Origin: Acidobacteriota bacterium
GTDB lineage: Bacteria > Acidobacteriota > Terriglobia > Terriglobales > Acidobacteriaceae
Direction of reading: 5' to 3'
Assembly (NCBI GenBank): GCA_021846945.1
Contig: JAJZVZ010000003.1
Location: 1 to 64,000 of the forward strand
DNA length: 64,000 nucleotides
Each line of letters opens with the position of its first letter. Position 1 is the first letter of the stretch. The notes below the pieces were generated by a model. It made no database searches. It saw only the letters and a list, made by a program, of their open reading frames with translations, and was not told the DNA's origin. Made by a program: the position numbers and the translations under genes. Below are positions 45,277 through 54,827 of this stretch, one piece after another.

Positions 45277-46551
45277 TCATTTCCGTCCGTTGAATTCGTG
45301 TACGGCGTTGACCATGGCCACAATATTTTCAACTGGCGTCTGCGCCTGAATATTATGAACCGGGTTGAAGACGAAGCCGCCGCCCGGCGCGAAGATCCCG
45401 CAGCGCCGCAGCACCTCTTCGCGGACCTGGGCCGGCGTGCCGAAGGGTAGTGTCTTCTGCGTATCCACGCCACCACCCCAGAACACGATGCGGTCGCCGA
45501 AATTCGCTTTCAACTGTTCGGGTTCCATGCCCGTAGCCGAGCACTGCACCGGGTTGAGAATATCGAATCCCGCCTCAATAAACGTGGGGATAAACTTCGA
45601 AACCGCGCCGCAGGAATGCTTGAAGGTCTTCCACGGTGTGTGCGCATGAATCCAGTCGTTGATGCGCTTGTAATAAGGCGCGTACAACTCCTGGAGCGTC
45701 TTCACGGAGCAGAAGGCGGAGGTCTGCGTGCCGAAGTCCGTGCCGCAAAGGTAGACCGCCTGCACAGCATCGCCAACGACCGCGTGGATACGTTCCAGAT
45801 TCGCCAGCGCAATCTCGCTTTGGCGCTCAAAGATTCTGTGGATGTAATCCTGGCGGCTCCGCGTGGAGACGTACCATTCCGTAATATCGCGTATTCCCTT
45901 CGGATGCTTGAGCCCCGGACCCGGCACGATCGCGATGTCGCCGAAGGCGGTGCCGCCAAAGCCCGCGATGACACCGCGCCCCGATGCCAACGCATCCTTT
46001 GCCGCGGTCGCCAGATAATCGAGGTCGGCTTGTGAAATCGGGCCGTATTCCTCCAGATTGTCTTCGGGATTCAGCTTGTCTTCGTCGATTGGGTCCTGGC
46101 GCACGATGCAGTCGAAGAAGAAGCCACCGGCCGGCATGCGCCCGCTCGGCTGCGCCGTAGTGTCGCCTTCAGGGTAGATCAGCGTGTCGCCGTTCGAGTC
46201 GGTCGTAACGTTGAATTCTCCGGGAACCAGCACCTCCAGCCCATTGAAGAGCCAGGGCTTCCAGTTCTCCGCTGGAAAGCCCCATTTGGTGCCGCGCCGG
46301 AAGACTCCGGTCACGTCCAGGCCCATCGCGTCTTTCAGGTCGTCTTCTACCAGGCCCAGCATCTGCGAGGGCTCATGAATCCGCACCAGACGCTTTTCGA
46401 GGCCGTAATAATCACGCAGCGCCGCCACGCAACTGGCGTGGATGCCGGTGACGGAGGTTCCGCCAATGTCCAACGGAATGCGGTCGGGCTGCCGATGATT
46501 CAATGCATTGGCCAGCCGCTCTCGGCTGGTGGTTGCTGCCAGGGTAGTCAT
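45277..46551 (-). CDS. UroD/methyltransferase-family protein, copy 2
   Basis: A 424-residue tandem paralogue of the gene just downstream, with the same length and roughly four-fifths identity by eye over the whole chain. It keeps the HSCG and NPVQC zinc-site pattern and the start SRERLANALNHRQPDRIPLDIGG. The first paralogue begins 40 bases after this stop. It is 99 bases downstream of pdxA on the same strand. Two copies kept side by side suggest a heterodimer or two related substrates. The substrate is unknown; context points to a methylated or carboxylated sugar-acid derivative. Confidence 0.85.
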   Translation of the reverse strand: MTTLAATTSRERLANALNHRQPDRIPLDIGGTSVTGIHASCVAALRDYYGLEKRLVRIHEPSQMLGLVEDDLKDAMGLDVTGVFRRGTKWGFPAENWKPWLFNGLEVLVPGEFNVTTDSNGDTLIYPEGDTTAQPSGRMPAGGFFFDCIVRQDPIDEDKLNPEDNLEEYGPISQADLDYLATAAKDALASGRGVIAGFGGTAFGDIAIVPGPGLKHPKGIRDITEWYVSTRSRQDYIHRIFERQSEIALANLERIHAVVGDAVQAVYLCGTDFGTQTSAFCSVKTLQELYAPYYKRINDWIHAHTPWKTFKHSCGAVSKFIPTFIEAGFDILNPVQCSATGMEPEQLKANFGDRIVFWGGGVDTQKTLPFGTPAQVREEVLRRCGIFAPGGGFVFNPVHNIQAQTPVENIVAMVNAVHEFNGRK

Positions 46552-46650
46552 ACCGATCCTTCTGCGCTTTCCAGTGCTTCAAAATGCCGCCTCGCCGCGT
46601 CGCCTGACGCGTGCGGTGCCATCTTGCGTAGAAAGGTGATTCGGCTTTCA

Positions 46651-47661
46651 TCATACTCCCGCGCCGCGTGGTGCGAGTTCGATCGCCAGCCGCATCGCCT
46701 CCAGCATGCTGCGCTCGTCGGCCTTGCCGGTGCCTGCGATGTCGAACGCCGTGCCATGATCGACCGAGGTACGGATGACTGGGAGTCCGATGGTAATGTT
46801 TACGCCCGACTCCAACCCCAGCGCCTTTACGGGTCCGTGGCCCTGGTCGTGATACATGGCGATGACCAGATCAAAATCGCCGCGCTGGGCGCGAAAAAAC
46901 AGCGTGTCCGCCGGCAGCGGGCCCTCCACATTCCAGCCCTTCTGGCGGCAGGCCGCGATCGCCGGCGCAATCTTCGTCTCCTCCTCGCCGTAGCCGAAGA
47001 GCCCATTTTCGCCGGCGTGGGGATTGATGCCGCAGACGGCAATCTTCGGGTTGGCGATTCCGGCTTTGACGAGCGCATGGTGGCCGCGCGCAATGGTGCG
47101 CTCCACCAGCCCCGGTTCGATTTTGGCGATGGCATCAATTAGTCCGATGTGCGTGGTTACGTGCAGCACGCGCATTTTGGGCGTGGTCAGCATCATCGAG
47201 ACTTCCTGCGTTCCGGTCAGGTGCGCCAGCAGTTCGGTGTGGCCCGGGAAGTTGTGCCCGCCCGCATGCAGTGCCTCTTTATTGAGCGGAGCGGTACAGA
47301 TGGCCGCGACCTTGCCCGCAACCGCAAGTCTTGCCGCAACCTCCACGTAGTGGAATGCGGCGTCTCCGGCCACGGCGGAGAGCTTGCCCCACGGCAGTTC
47401 CTCGGGAATCAGCTTCAGATCGACGCAATTCACTGTGCCCGGCTCGAATACGGCCTGCGCGATTTCATCTTCGGCAAACACACGTACGGCCAGATGGCAT
47501 CCTGCGATCCGTCCCGCCTCACGCAACCGCGCCGCGTCGCCGATCACCAGCGGCCGGCACTGTGCGTAGAGCTCCGCGTGAGTGAGGCTCTTCATGACGA
47601 CCTCGGGGCCGACGCCCGCAGCGTCTCCCATGGTCATGGCAATGATCGGCAATTCGTTCAT
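46651..47661 (-). CDS. pdxA: PdxA-family 4-phosphate dehydrogenase
   Basis: A 336-residue NAD-dependent, metal-dependent dehydrogenase and decarboxylase of the PdxA family. Motifs include AMTMGDAAGVGPEV, APLNKEAL, the metal-binding His in GHTELLA, INPHAGENGLFG and MYHDQGHGPVKALG. In vitamin B6 synthesis PdxA oxidises 4-hydroxythreonine-4-phosphate. Here the start overlaps the stop of a DUF1537 kinase by four bases, the arrangement known for PdxA2 in D-threonate or erythronate catabolism, where it yields dihydroxyacetone phosphate. I therefore favour the catabolic role. Confidence 0.9.
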   Translation of the reverse strand: MNELPIIAMTMGDAAGVGPEVVMKSLTHAELYAQCRPLVIGDAARLREAGRIAGCHLAVRVFAEDEIAQAVFEPGTVNCVDLKLIPEELPWGKLSAVAGDAAFHYVEVAARLAVAGKVAAICTAPLNKEALHAGGHNFPGHTELLAHLTGTQEVSMMLTTPKMRVLHVTTHIGLIDAIAKIEPGLVERTIARGHHALVKAGIANPKIAVCGINPHAGENGLFGYGEEETKIAPAIAACRQKGWNVEGPLPADTLFFRAQRGDFDLVIAMYHDQGHGPVKALGLESGVNITIGLPVIRTSVDHGTAFDIAGTGKADERSMLEAMRLAIELAPRGAGV

Positions 47662-48950
47662 TTGACTCCTTTGTCTTTTGGATTCTGCCGGCCGCCGCGG
47701 TCAAGCGCACGGAGAAATTGCAGGCAACGCAGGAATGTCTCCGGCGTGCCGAAGGCGCCCGCTTTGGTGAGGATCGGCAGCCGGCTCTTCCATCCTGTGG
47801 CGACCGAGTACGGCAGGCCCGCTTCCACTTCGCCTACAAGCTGTATCCGGCAGATGCTCCATGCCTGAAAGACTGCGCGCGCAGTTTCGCCGCCGGTCAC
47901 CACAAGGGCGCCGACGTGATCCGCAAAGGGCCGAACCATCTCCGCCAGAGTCGCGGCGAGCAGCAACCCTTTGGCGGTTTCCAATCCCGGTTGCTGCGCC
48001 GGCATGACCGCGACATCCCGGCCTGCCTGCAATGCTTCTTCGAGCGCCGACTGGCATGCGCGCCACTCAGGCAACCCCTCGCCGCCGAGCATAACTCCCG
48101 GCGCAATCTTCAATGTCATCACATCTGACCGGGCGGCCAGAAATTCCGCCTGGTCGCGCGATATGCTGGAGCCGCTGCCAACCACAAAGAGCGTAGGCCC
48201 GGTGGCCAGCGGTTCATCTCCAGTCCTCACCGAAGCGCTCGTGATTCCCGCGGCGGGTGGCAGATGATAGGCCAGCCCCGCCGATCCAGCCCAAATGGCG
48301 CCGCGCCCGAGCGCCATGGAAGCCTCTGCAATGGCGCGCAGGTCGTCATCGGTCTCCGCGTCGCAAACCAGCACATCGGCCTCCCGCGCCAGCGTCTTCA
48401 TCGCTTTCCGCAACGCGCTGTGCTCACTTCGAATCAATTCGAGCGTCACCAGCGCGGAGCGCAGATGCGCTTCATTCAGCATCTCAGGAAGAAATGACCG
48501 GGCGGTCATGCGTTCATATTGCCACAGCTCGGTTTCCTCGATCGGCTTGCCGTGGACAAGCTGCCGCCCGTTCACCGTGGTCCGTCCGTTGGCGGGAAAG
48601 GCCGGCGCCAGCACAGCCACAATCCGCTCGTCCGCGGAAGCCAGCGCGCGGCGCGCTTCCAGAGCGGCTCGCAACTCCACGGCCACATTTCCGCGCAGCA
48701 CAGAGTCCAGCTTCTTATACAGCAAAGTGCCTTGATCGCGCAGATACCGTTGCACGATTCGCGCGGTTTCCGCAGCGGCTTTGTTACACTCCAGAGAACG
48801 AGTGTTGCCGTCTACGGCCAGGACATCCGCATCGACTTCCCCGCCATCCTCTGCCAGCACGACGACGGTGCGCAGGCCATGACTGGCGCAAGCTACCCCA
48901 CAATCGGCGGCGCCGGTCAGGTCATCCGCAACGACCAGCATCTTTGCCAT
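47658..48950 (-). CDS. four-carbon acid sugar kinase family protein (DUF1537)
   Basis: A 430-residue kinase of the DUF1537 (OtnK/DtnK) family that phosphorylates four-carbon sugar acids such as D-threonate or erythronate. It starts VVADDLTGAADCGVACASHG and has LLYKKLDSVLRGNV and VLAPAFPANGRTTVNG in the N-domain. The C-domain carries the nucleotide-binding VTGGETARAVF. ATG 48950 gives the standard family start; the track start at 49007 overlaps the permease gene. It is 5 bases after the permease and overlaps pdxA, so the three form a tight operon. Confidence 0.9.
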   Translation of the reverse strand: MAKMLVVADDLTGAADCGVACASHGLRTVVVLAEDGGEVDADVLAVDGNTRSLECNKAAAETARIVQRYLRDQGTLLYKKLDSVLRGNVAVELRAALEARRALASADERIVAVLAPAFPANGRTTVNGRQLVHGKPIEETELWQYERMTARSFLPEMLNEAHLRSALVTLELIRSEHSALRKAMKTLAREADVLVCDAETDDDLRAIAEASMALGRGAIWAGSAGLAYHLPPAAGITSASVRTGDEPLATGPTLFVVGSGSSISRDQAEFLAARSDVMTLKIAPGVMLGGEGLPEWRACQSALEEALQAGRDVAVMPAQQPGLETAKGLLLAATLAEMVRPFADHVGALVVTGGETARAVFQAWSICRIQLVGEVEAGLPYSVATGWKSRLPILTKAGAFGTPETFLRCLQFLRALDRGGRQNPKDKGVK

Positions 48951-48955
48951 TGCGC

Positions 48956-49951
48956 TCACTCCTTGCCGCCGGCCAGCGCGCTGAGTTGCGTTCGGCGGTA
49001 CCACCACGCGGTGAGCACTGGAGCCAGAAATGCGGTCACAATGACGCAGGCAGCCACCAGAACGGTGGCCGGGGCCGCGGCGGCCGCATACTTATGGTTG
49101 GCTGCGGCCACCAGCGCGGGCACTGCCGCCGCATTGCCCGCCGTTGTTGAGGCAGCCATGCCTGCAACCCCTGTTCCGCCCGTCCACCGGTCGACGAGGA
49201 TGAGAAAGGCTCCGGAAACCGCGATCACCGCGATTCCCAGCAGAAATCCGATGATGCCCGCCTGCCAGATCTGCGCCAGATTCAGCGTCGATCCGAGCGC
49301 GAATGCGAAGAAGGGAATCATCACCGGCGCGGCCTTGCCCAGGAACTCGCGCAGTTCTGGATCCAGGTTGCCGAGCGCCATCCCCAGAAAGAGCGGGAGA
49401 ATTGCGCCCGTCATCGTTTGCCACGGAAAGCTCGCCAGCCCCACCACGCCCAGCGTGAGCATGGTGAAGAATGGCCCTGACTCCAGCGCCATGACGCAGT
49501 AGGCGCCGGCATCTTCATGCCTCCCGTAGTACTCCATCAGGGACATGTACAGCCCGCCGTTGGTATCGTTGAAGGCCGCCACCACGGCCAGCGTCGAGAT
49601 GCCTGCCAGCCATCCGCTCTGGATGGGCAGGATGCCGATGAGGCGACCGAGCAGGAAGCCCGCCACTACTCCCAGGCCGAGCTTTACCGCCATCATTGCG
49701 CCGCCCCGCCGGATCATTCGCGGTAGTGAACGCACGGAGATCGTGCTTCCCAGGCAGACAAAGAAGACCGCGATGATGGGAATCGCGCTTGTGAACAGCG
49801 CGCCCGTGAACGAACCGAAGAAGCTGGCCGTCCCCGGCGCGAACGTGGTGATGATTGCTCCGCAGGTGAGCGGCACAACCATCATTCCGCCGGGAATTTT
49901 TTCAACTGCACGCTTGATCCGGATGGCTCTCTCCCCGCCAGGCGGCTCCAT
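48956..49951 (-). CDS. kdgT: KdgT-type 2-keto-3-deoxygluconate permease
   Basis: A 331-residue inner-membrane transporter with about ten hydrophobic segments. The family signature IKRAVEKIPGGMMVVPLTCGAIITTF is at the N-terminus, and AAFNDTNGGLYMSLM follows. KdgT proteins import 2-keto-3-deoxygluconate and related sugar acids by proton symport. ATG 49951 gives the canonical N-terminus; the track start at 50095 adds 48 Arg/Trp-rich residues unlike the family. Placement next to a four-carbon sugar-acid kinase suggests a shorter or modified acid as substrate. Confidence 0.9.
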   Translation of the reverse strand: MEPPGGERAIRIKRAVEKIPGGMMVVPLTCGAIITTFAPGTASFFGSFTGALFTSAIPIIAVFFVCLGSTISVRSLPRMIRRGGAMMAVKLGLGVVAGFLLGRLIGILPIQSGWLAGISTLAVVAAFNDTNGGLYMSLMEYYGRHEDAGAYCVMALESGPFFTMLTLGVVGLASFPWQTMTGAILPLFLGMALGNLDPELREFLGKAAPVMIPFFAFALGSTLNLAQIWQAGIIGFLLGIAVIAVSGAFLILVDRWTGGTGVAGMAASTTAGNAAAVPALVAAANHKYAAAAAPATVLVAACVIVTAFLAPVLTAWWYRRTQLSALAGGKE

Positions 49952-50110
49952 TCGCACGGGCGCTTCGCTCGAAGTGTACCAGCGCCAGCGACGGCCTCGC
50001 ATCTCTGGATAGCGCAAGGCACTGCCAACGCCGAATCGGCCTGCCGCATCCGGTTCAGCGGCCCATCGATCCGGCAGATTAACCCCTGCAAACACGCCCG
50101 CGGAGCTCCG

Positions 50111-51670
50111 TTAGTATCCGATGTTCTTGAGCGCGGATGGCCCGAGACGCTCCTTCAATTGCTCCAGGTAAAGGCTTCGCGGCTTTACTCGATGCTCGGG
50201 TGATTCGATTGTGGCTGGCGCAAGGGTCGCGCGCTTTGATCCATCAAAGACCGGAAATCGCGGGTCAGTCTCCTTGCCGCGATTGCCGATGGACCAGATA
50301 TAGGTGCCGGGCGGTGTGTTCATTCCGAACGACTTTGCCGTGTTGTTCCACGCTACCGCCCAGCCAATGGCCCAGCCGTGGCCAGATCCCATCTCACCGC
50401 GATTCATCAGGTCGATGCCGCCGCCGGGCACGTCGCAATTGTTAATCAGCAGGCCCGTTGACCAGCGTTGATGCGGCTGGATATGCCCATTGCCGAAAAA
50501 GCGGCAGTGCAGTACCACCACCGGACCCTGCTGGCGCGACTGGGTGGCAAAGTAGAAAGTGTTGTCACCGCTGCCTGTGCAGCGGTCAAACAGAATCTGC
50601 GATCCGTTTGCGGAGAAGTTGAATGGCTTGGCGGCGGTGGTCACGGGTACATGCTGCGCTACGTTGCACTTGAGCACCGTGATCCGCTCGGTACCGGAAT
50701 TGATATGAATGCCATTGGTCGTATCTTCCAGCACCACCGATTTCACCCAGCTATTCACGGCATTCTGCATGACAAGGCCGTCGAACGCCGGAGCGCCCAG
50801 TGGTATGCTGCGCCGGGGGGCAAGGATGCGCAGGTCTTCGATGCCCACTTGTGCGATTTGACCGCTGACCTCAATCTTGCGGACTACTGCATGGCCGCCA
50901 TCGAAAAAGCGTGCATCGTAGTCATCCATCAGAGGCACATCGAGCGTAATCGTATGACCTGAAACCGCCGCGATACGCCGCCGTGTGTCGAGATGCGCGC
51001 TGTTCACCCAGTGCTCGTTCTTGCCGTGGCGATGCAGATCGTCCATCCCCATAAAGTGAATCCATGCCTGGGTGACCGGCTTCACAATCAGCACGGTATC
51101 GCCTGAATGCAGTTGGCTTGCATCCGCGACGTGGAGGGTCAATGTCCCGGCAGGAACGTAGTGATCCGTGATGGCGGTTTCCACCCTGCTGAGCTTCTGT
51201 TGCAGTTGTCCGGCGATGCGCAGGGCGAGATGCGGCGCGTCCGTCATGATGATGGTTGTGCCGCGATTGCCGCTGCCGGCTCCGCGCAGGACCACGCCCG
51301 AGGCCGTAATCGAAATCGTGCCTGAGCAATGAAATGTGCCTGGCGCAAGCTCGACGGCGCCGCGAAATCCTCCCGTCAGAGGCAGCTCTGAAACGGCGTC
51401 GATGGCCTGCTGAATCGCTGTAGTGTCATCTGCTCCGGACGGCCTGACGGTGCCCCGGGCAGGCACAACCGGCAGGGCCACGCCTCCGCCTTCATAGCCC
51501 GCATAGGAAAAGTCGGGAATGCGGTCGCCTTTGGATGTAAGCGCGTAAACGAGCTTGCCGTTCGAGCCGAAATGAACCCAGCGGCTTTGCGCGAACAAAG
51601 TACTCGAACCGCAGAAGATTACGGCAAAGAGAATCAAAGCGAGGCTCAAGCGAGTAGATATTTGTCCCAT
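50111..51670 (-). CDS. secreted right-handed beta-helix protein (pectate lyase-like fold)
   Basis: A 519-residue exported protein (signal LALILFAVIFCGSSTLFAQ). After a short domain comes DDTTAIQQAIDAVS and APGTFHCSGTISI, the usual entry to a Pectate_lyase_3-type parallel beta-helix. Repeated short strands follow (GVVLRGAGSGNRGTTII, VGIEDLRILAP, SWVKSVVLEDTTNGIHI, ITVLKCNVAQ). Relatives are polysaccharide lyases or hydrolases; the catalytic residues are not identifiable here. It lies between a sulfatase and the permease on the same strand, and would cleave the desulfated glycan. Confidence 0.8.
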   Translation of the reverse strand: MGQISTRLSLALILFAVIFCGSSTLFAQSRWVHFGSNGKLVYALTSKGDRIPDFSYAGYEGGGVALPVVPARGTVRPSGADDTTAIQQAIDAVSELPLTGGFRGAVELAPGTFHCSGTISITASGVVLRGAGSGNRGTTIIMTDAPHLALRIAGQLQQKLSRVETAITDHYVPAGTLTLHVADASQLHSGDTVLIVKPVTQAWIHFMGMDDLHRHGKNEHWVNSAHLDTRRRIAAVSGHTITLDVPLMDDYDARFFDGGHAVVRKIEVSGQIAQVGIEDLRILAPRRSIPLGAPAFDGLVMQNAVNSWVKSVVLEDTTNGIHINSGTERITVLKCNVAQHVPVTTAAKPFNFSANGSQILFDRCTGSGDNTFYFATQSRQQGPVVVLHCRFFGNGHIQPHQRWSTGLLINNCDVPGGGIDLMNRGEMGSGHGWAIGWAVAWNNTAKSFGMNTPPGTYIWSIGNRGKETDPRFPVFDGSKRATLAPATIESPEHRVKPRSLYLEQLKERLGPSALKNIGY

Positions 51671-51703
51671 TCCTTTTCCTGTCGGATGATTGTTCGCACC
51701 ATT

Positions 51704-53113
51704 CTACGCTTCCGCAGAGAGCTTGAATGAATCGTGCGTATTGCGGCACCACTCAGAGAGCATCGCCCGATGCTCGTCGAGGATCGGCTTGAATCGGGGA
51801 TCGACTGCAAGGTTCACCATCTCGCCGGGATCTTCCCACAGGTCCACGAGCGATTCAGGGTCTTTGCCGGTGTTGTATGCGCAATATTTGTAGCGCTGCG
51901 CGCGCAGCATCCGGCCGGTTGAAGTGGGCAGGCTGCCATCAACCGGCGCACCTTGCACCATCTTGTTGGACACCACCACATACTTGCGCGGATCATTGAC
52001 GCCGTTCTTCACGCTCAGCCCCGGCAGGCCCGGCGGCGGAGCAATCCCCGCAAAGTCGCACAGCGTCGGAATCAGGTCGATGCCTGTATTCACAAGCCGC
52101 TTCGAGGTTCCCGGCTTGATGGCGGCTGGATAGCTGAGCACGAAGGGAACACGGCTCGCCTCCTCGTAGAAGACGGTTTTCTGGTTCCACAGATGCGCGC
52201 CCTGGCAATCGCCGTGATCGGCAAGCATCACAATCAATGTGTCCCTTTCATGTCCCGAGTGACGCAGAGCCTGCAGCACGATTCCGATTTGCGCATCGAC
52301 CTTCTCAATCAGCCGATAGTAGGCCCACTCGTATTGACGCCACTTGGCATCGTCGAAATTGCCGACGGGAAACATCGGCGCGGCCTGATAGGAGCGGCGC
52401 ATGAGCGCCACGATCTCCGGCTCATATTTTTGAGGCAGGTGATCCGCGCGCAGTGGCGGGCATTGATTGGCGGACGGCGGCGCGCCGATCGGTCCCAGCG
52501 GCAGCCTTTGTTCCCGCGCCCATTCGCAGATGTTGTGCGGGTTGAGGAAAGATGCCACCGCGAGAAAAGGCGCATCGTGCCGCTGGTGAAGGAAGCCGGC
52601 TGTGTTTGCTGTTGTTTCAGTATCAATGCTGCTGGCGCCGTATTTGCCTCTTCCCATCTCCGCCGTGGCAAAGCCATGAATCGCGGTGTCGCTGGTGGGG
52701 CAGGGAATATGCCACTTCCCGAAGTACGCAGTTTCATAACGCGCGTCCGCAAAGATCTTTCCCAGCATCTTGATTCTGCTGAAGTCGAGCTTTACCGTCC
52801 GCAGGTCCGAGTTATCCATCACTCCGGTCACGGTGGGGTATTGTCCCGTGAACATGGAAGTGCGCGACGGAACACAGAGAGGGTTGGAGCAGTATGCCCT
52901 CGTGTAAACACGCCCGCGGGCTGCGACCGCATCCATATTGGGAGTGTGAAGGTACCTGGTTCCGATACGATAGCTGGCCGCATCCGCGGATAGCTCGTCA
53001 GTGATAACAATGAGAATATTCGGCCGCTTGAAGGCTGTTGCTGCACGCGAAGGCGCATGCACTGCAAAGAACGCTGCCCCCGCTCCTCGGATGAAATCCC
53101 GCCTGGTGATCAT
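51704..53113 (-). CDS. Tat-exported sulfatase (type I, formylglycine)
   Basis: A 469-residue sulfatase of the alkaline phosphatase superfamily. A Tat signal (TRRDFIRGAGAAFFA) precedes NILIVITDELSAD (metal-binding Asp). CVPSRTSMFTG carries the Cys converted to formylglycine (C-x-P-S-R) near residue 80. KWHIP and VMLADHGDCQG, the latter with a metal-binding Asp-His, come later. ATG 53113 is preferred over the track's GTG 53122 because it places the twin Arg at residues 4-5. It follows another sulfatase in the same run. The maturation enzyme is not in this window. Confidence 0.9.
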   Translation of the reverse strand: MITRRDFIRGAGAAFFAVHAPSRAATAFKRPNILIVITDELSADAASYRIGTRYLHTPNMDAVAARGRVYTRAYCSNPLCVPSRTSMFTGQYPTVTGVMDNSDLRTVKLDFSRIKMLGKIFADARYETAYFGKWHIPCPTSDTAIHGFATAEMGRGKYGASSIDTETTANTAGFLHQRHDAPFLAVASFLNPHNICEWAREQRLPLGPIGAPPSANQCPPLRADHLPQKYEPEIVALMRRSYQAAPMFPVGNFDDAKWRQYEWAYYRLIEKVDAQIGIVLQALRHSGHERDTLIVMLADHGDCQGAHLWNQKTVFYEEASRVPFVLSYPAAIKPGTSKRLVNTGIDLIPTLCDFAGIAPPPGLPGLSVKNGVNDPRKYVVVSNKMVQGAPVDGSLPTSTGRMLRAQRYKYCAYNTGKDPESLVDLWEDPGEMVNLAVDPRFKPILDEHRAMLSEWCRNTHDSFKLSAEA

Positions 53114-53200
53114 GTTTGGCACCTATTTCCGGTATGGTCTAAATTTGCGCGCGCCATCTGCGCCTGTCACGGGATCTGCGCACCCTGTCCTCCATTCTGA

Positions 53201-54703
53201 CTAGGCTCGTGGAAGCGGCATGCGCCCGCGGGCAAGCGTCGTTGCGCGCAGCGCGACGTGAAGCCGGAACTTCGTCTCCTTCATTGCCGGGTCGTCTGCG
53301 AGATTCTTGAGCTCGCTCGGGTCCGTCCTGTAGTCATATAACTCTTCCCCATCTCGTCCTTCATTCCACCAGGTGTAGCGGTAGCGCTCGTCGCGAATCG
53401 AATAGCCATCGATCCTGGCGTGCTCCTCTGTCTTTCCGCGGCGCACCTGGGTTATCGCCGGCTTGCTCCACTCCGCGGCAGGATTGTGAAGCAGAGGCGC
53501 CAGGCTTTCGCCGTGCAGATTCGTCGGTATGCCCTCAAGCTCACAGAGGGCGGCGACGGTGGGATAAAGGTCAAGATTCTCGACGGGTCGCCGGCACACT
53601 CCTCCACGTGACGCCACACCGGCTCCGGCAAAGATCATGGGCACGTGTGTGGCAGGTTCGAAGAGCGTTTGCTTCATCCACTGCCCATGCTGGCCGAGTT
53701 GCCAGCCATGATCGACCCAGAAGACCACGAGAGTATTCTCTGCCAGGCCCGAGGCTTCCAACTCATGCAGGACGCGGCCCACCTGCGCATCCATAAAGGT
53801 TGTCGCCGCGTAGTAGCCCTGAATGGCATCCTTCCGCTGATCGATATCCATCCCGAAGTTGGTCGGGTGCGTCCAGTAGGCAGGTGGCGGCGCAATTGTG
53901 AGCTCGCTGGGGTCGAAGGGATACGGCTGGATTGTGCTGATCGGATAGCGATTGAAATAGGCCTCCGGAACCACCCACGGCACATGCGGCCGATAGAGCC
54001 CAAAAGCAATGAAGAATGGCTGCTCATGCGGTTGCTTCAGCAGGCGAATCACATGGTCCGCGCCGATGGCGTCGGTAATTTCGTCATCCTGCGCCTTCGA
54101 CCGATGGAATGCAATGGAACTGCCGAGTCCCCGGCGCGGCGTAAAGTTTGTGATCAGCGGCTCTTCCTTGTAGCGATCCACGCCTGCGGGATCGTAGGTC
54201 CAGTCCCAGGTCATCGGATCGTCTAGGCCATCGGTTCCCTCTTCTTCGGGATTGCCCGCATGAAAAATCTTGCCGACTCGCGCCGAGAAGTATCCATTCT
54301 CGCGGAAGAGCTGGCCAAGCGTGATCACGTTCGGCAGGGCCTGGCGGAAGTGGGTCTGGTTATCGTGTACGTGCGTGATGTCAGGCGAAAGTCCAGTCAT
54401 CAGCGAACTGCGTGACGGACAGCACAACGAAAACTGGCAGTACGCCGCGTCAAAGCGCACGCCGCGAGCCGCAAGCCGGTCCAGGTTCGGACTGTGAACC
54501 GGCCGTCCATAGCAGCCAAGCTGGGTGGCCAGATCGTCCACGCCGATAAAGAGCACATTCTTGCGCGGCTTTCGCTTGAGGATTGTGGGCGCGGTGAGTG
54601 CCGGCGCTGATTGCGATGGCGTTTGGCCGAAGAGGCCGGTGGCCCTTGTTGCTGCAACTCCCGACAGGACACCTTCAATAAACTTGCGGCGGTTGATTGC
54701 CAT
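53201..54703 (-). CDS. Tat-exported sulfatase, iduronate-2-sulfatase-like
   Basis: A 500-residue type I sulfatase with a Tat signal (NRRKFIEGVLSGVAA). NVLFIGVDDLATQLGCYG gives the double-Asp metal site, and CCPSRSSLMTG the formylglycine Cys near residue 94. KIFHAGN and FWVDHGWQLGQHGQW resemble the iduronate-2-sulfatase branch (second half W-V-D-H-G-W-x-L-G-x-H). This branch desulfates uronic acids or related sugars. It is the middle of three tandem sulfatases, 87 bases upstream of the next. Confidence 0.9.
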   Translation of the reverse strand: MAINRRKFIEGVLSGVAATRATGLFGQTPSQSAPALTAPTILKRKPRKNVLFIGVDDLATQLGCYGRPVHSPNLDRLAARGVRFDAAYCQFSLCCPSRSSLMTGLSPDITHVHDNQTHFRQALPNVITLGQLFRENGYFSARVGKIFHAGNPEEEGTDGLDDPMTWDWTYDPAGVDRYKEEPLITNFTPRRGLGSSIAFHRSKAQDDEITDAIGADHVIRLLKQPHEQPFFIAFGLYRPHVPWVVPEAYFNRYPISTIQPYPFDPSELTIAPPPAYWTHPTNFGMDIDQRKDAIQGYYAATTFMDAQVGRVLHELEASGLAENTLVVFWVDHGWQLGQHGQWMKQTLFEPATHVPMIFAGAGVASRGGVCRRPVENLDLYPTVAALCELEGIPTNLHGESLAPLLHNPAAEWSKPAITQVRRGKTEEHARIDGYSIRDERYRYTWWNEGRDGEELYDYRTDPSELKNLADDPAMKETKFRLHVALRATTLARGRMPLPRA

Positions 54704-54827
54704 AGCTTTTCAAACCTCCCACTTCTCCTAAGCCGAGAAGTGCTGCTGAACGATCGATCGCTGAACAAATTCCGGCGTGCAGACGCTTTTGCCGGCACAT
54801 GTGAAACGCACGTTCCCGATGCCTTGG

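Noticed and set aside
45237-45476. N-terminal extension of UroD copy 1
   Set aside because: The added 80 residues are an alternative frame of the upstream paralogue; ATG 45236 matches the paralogue start.
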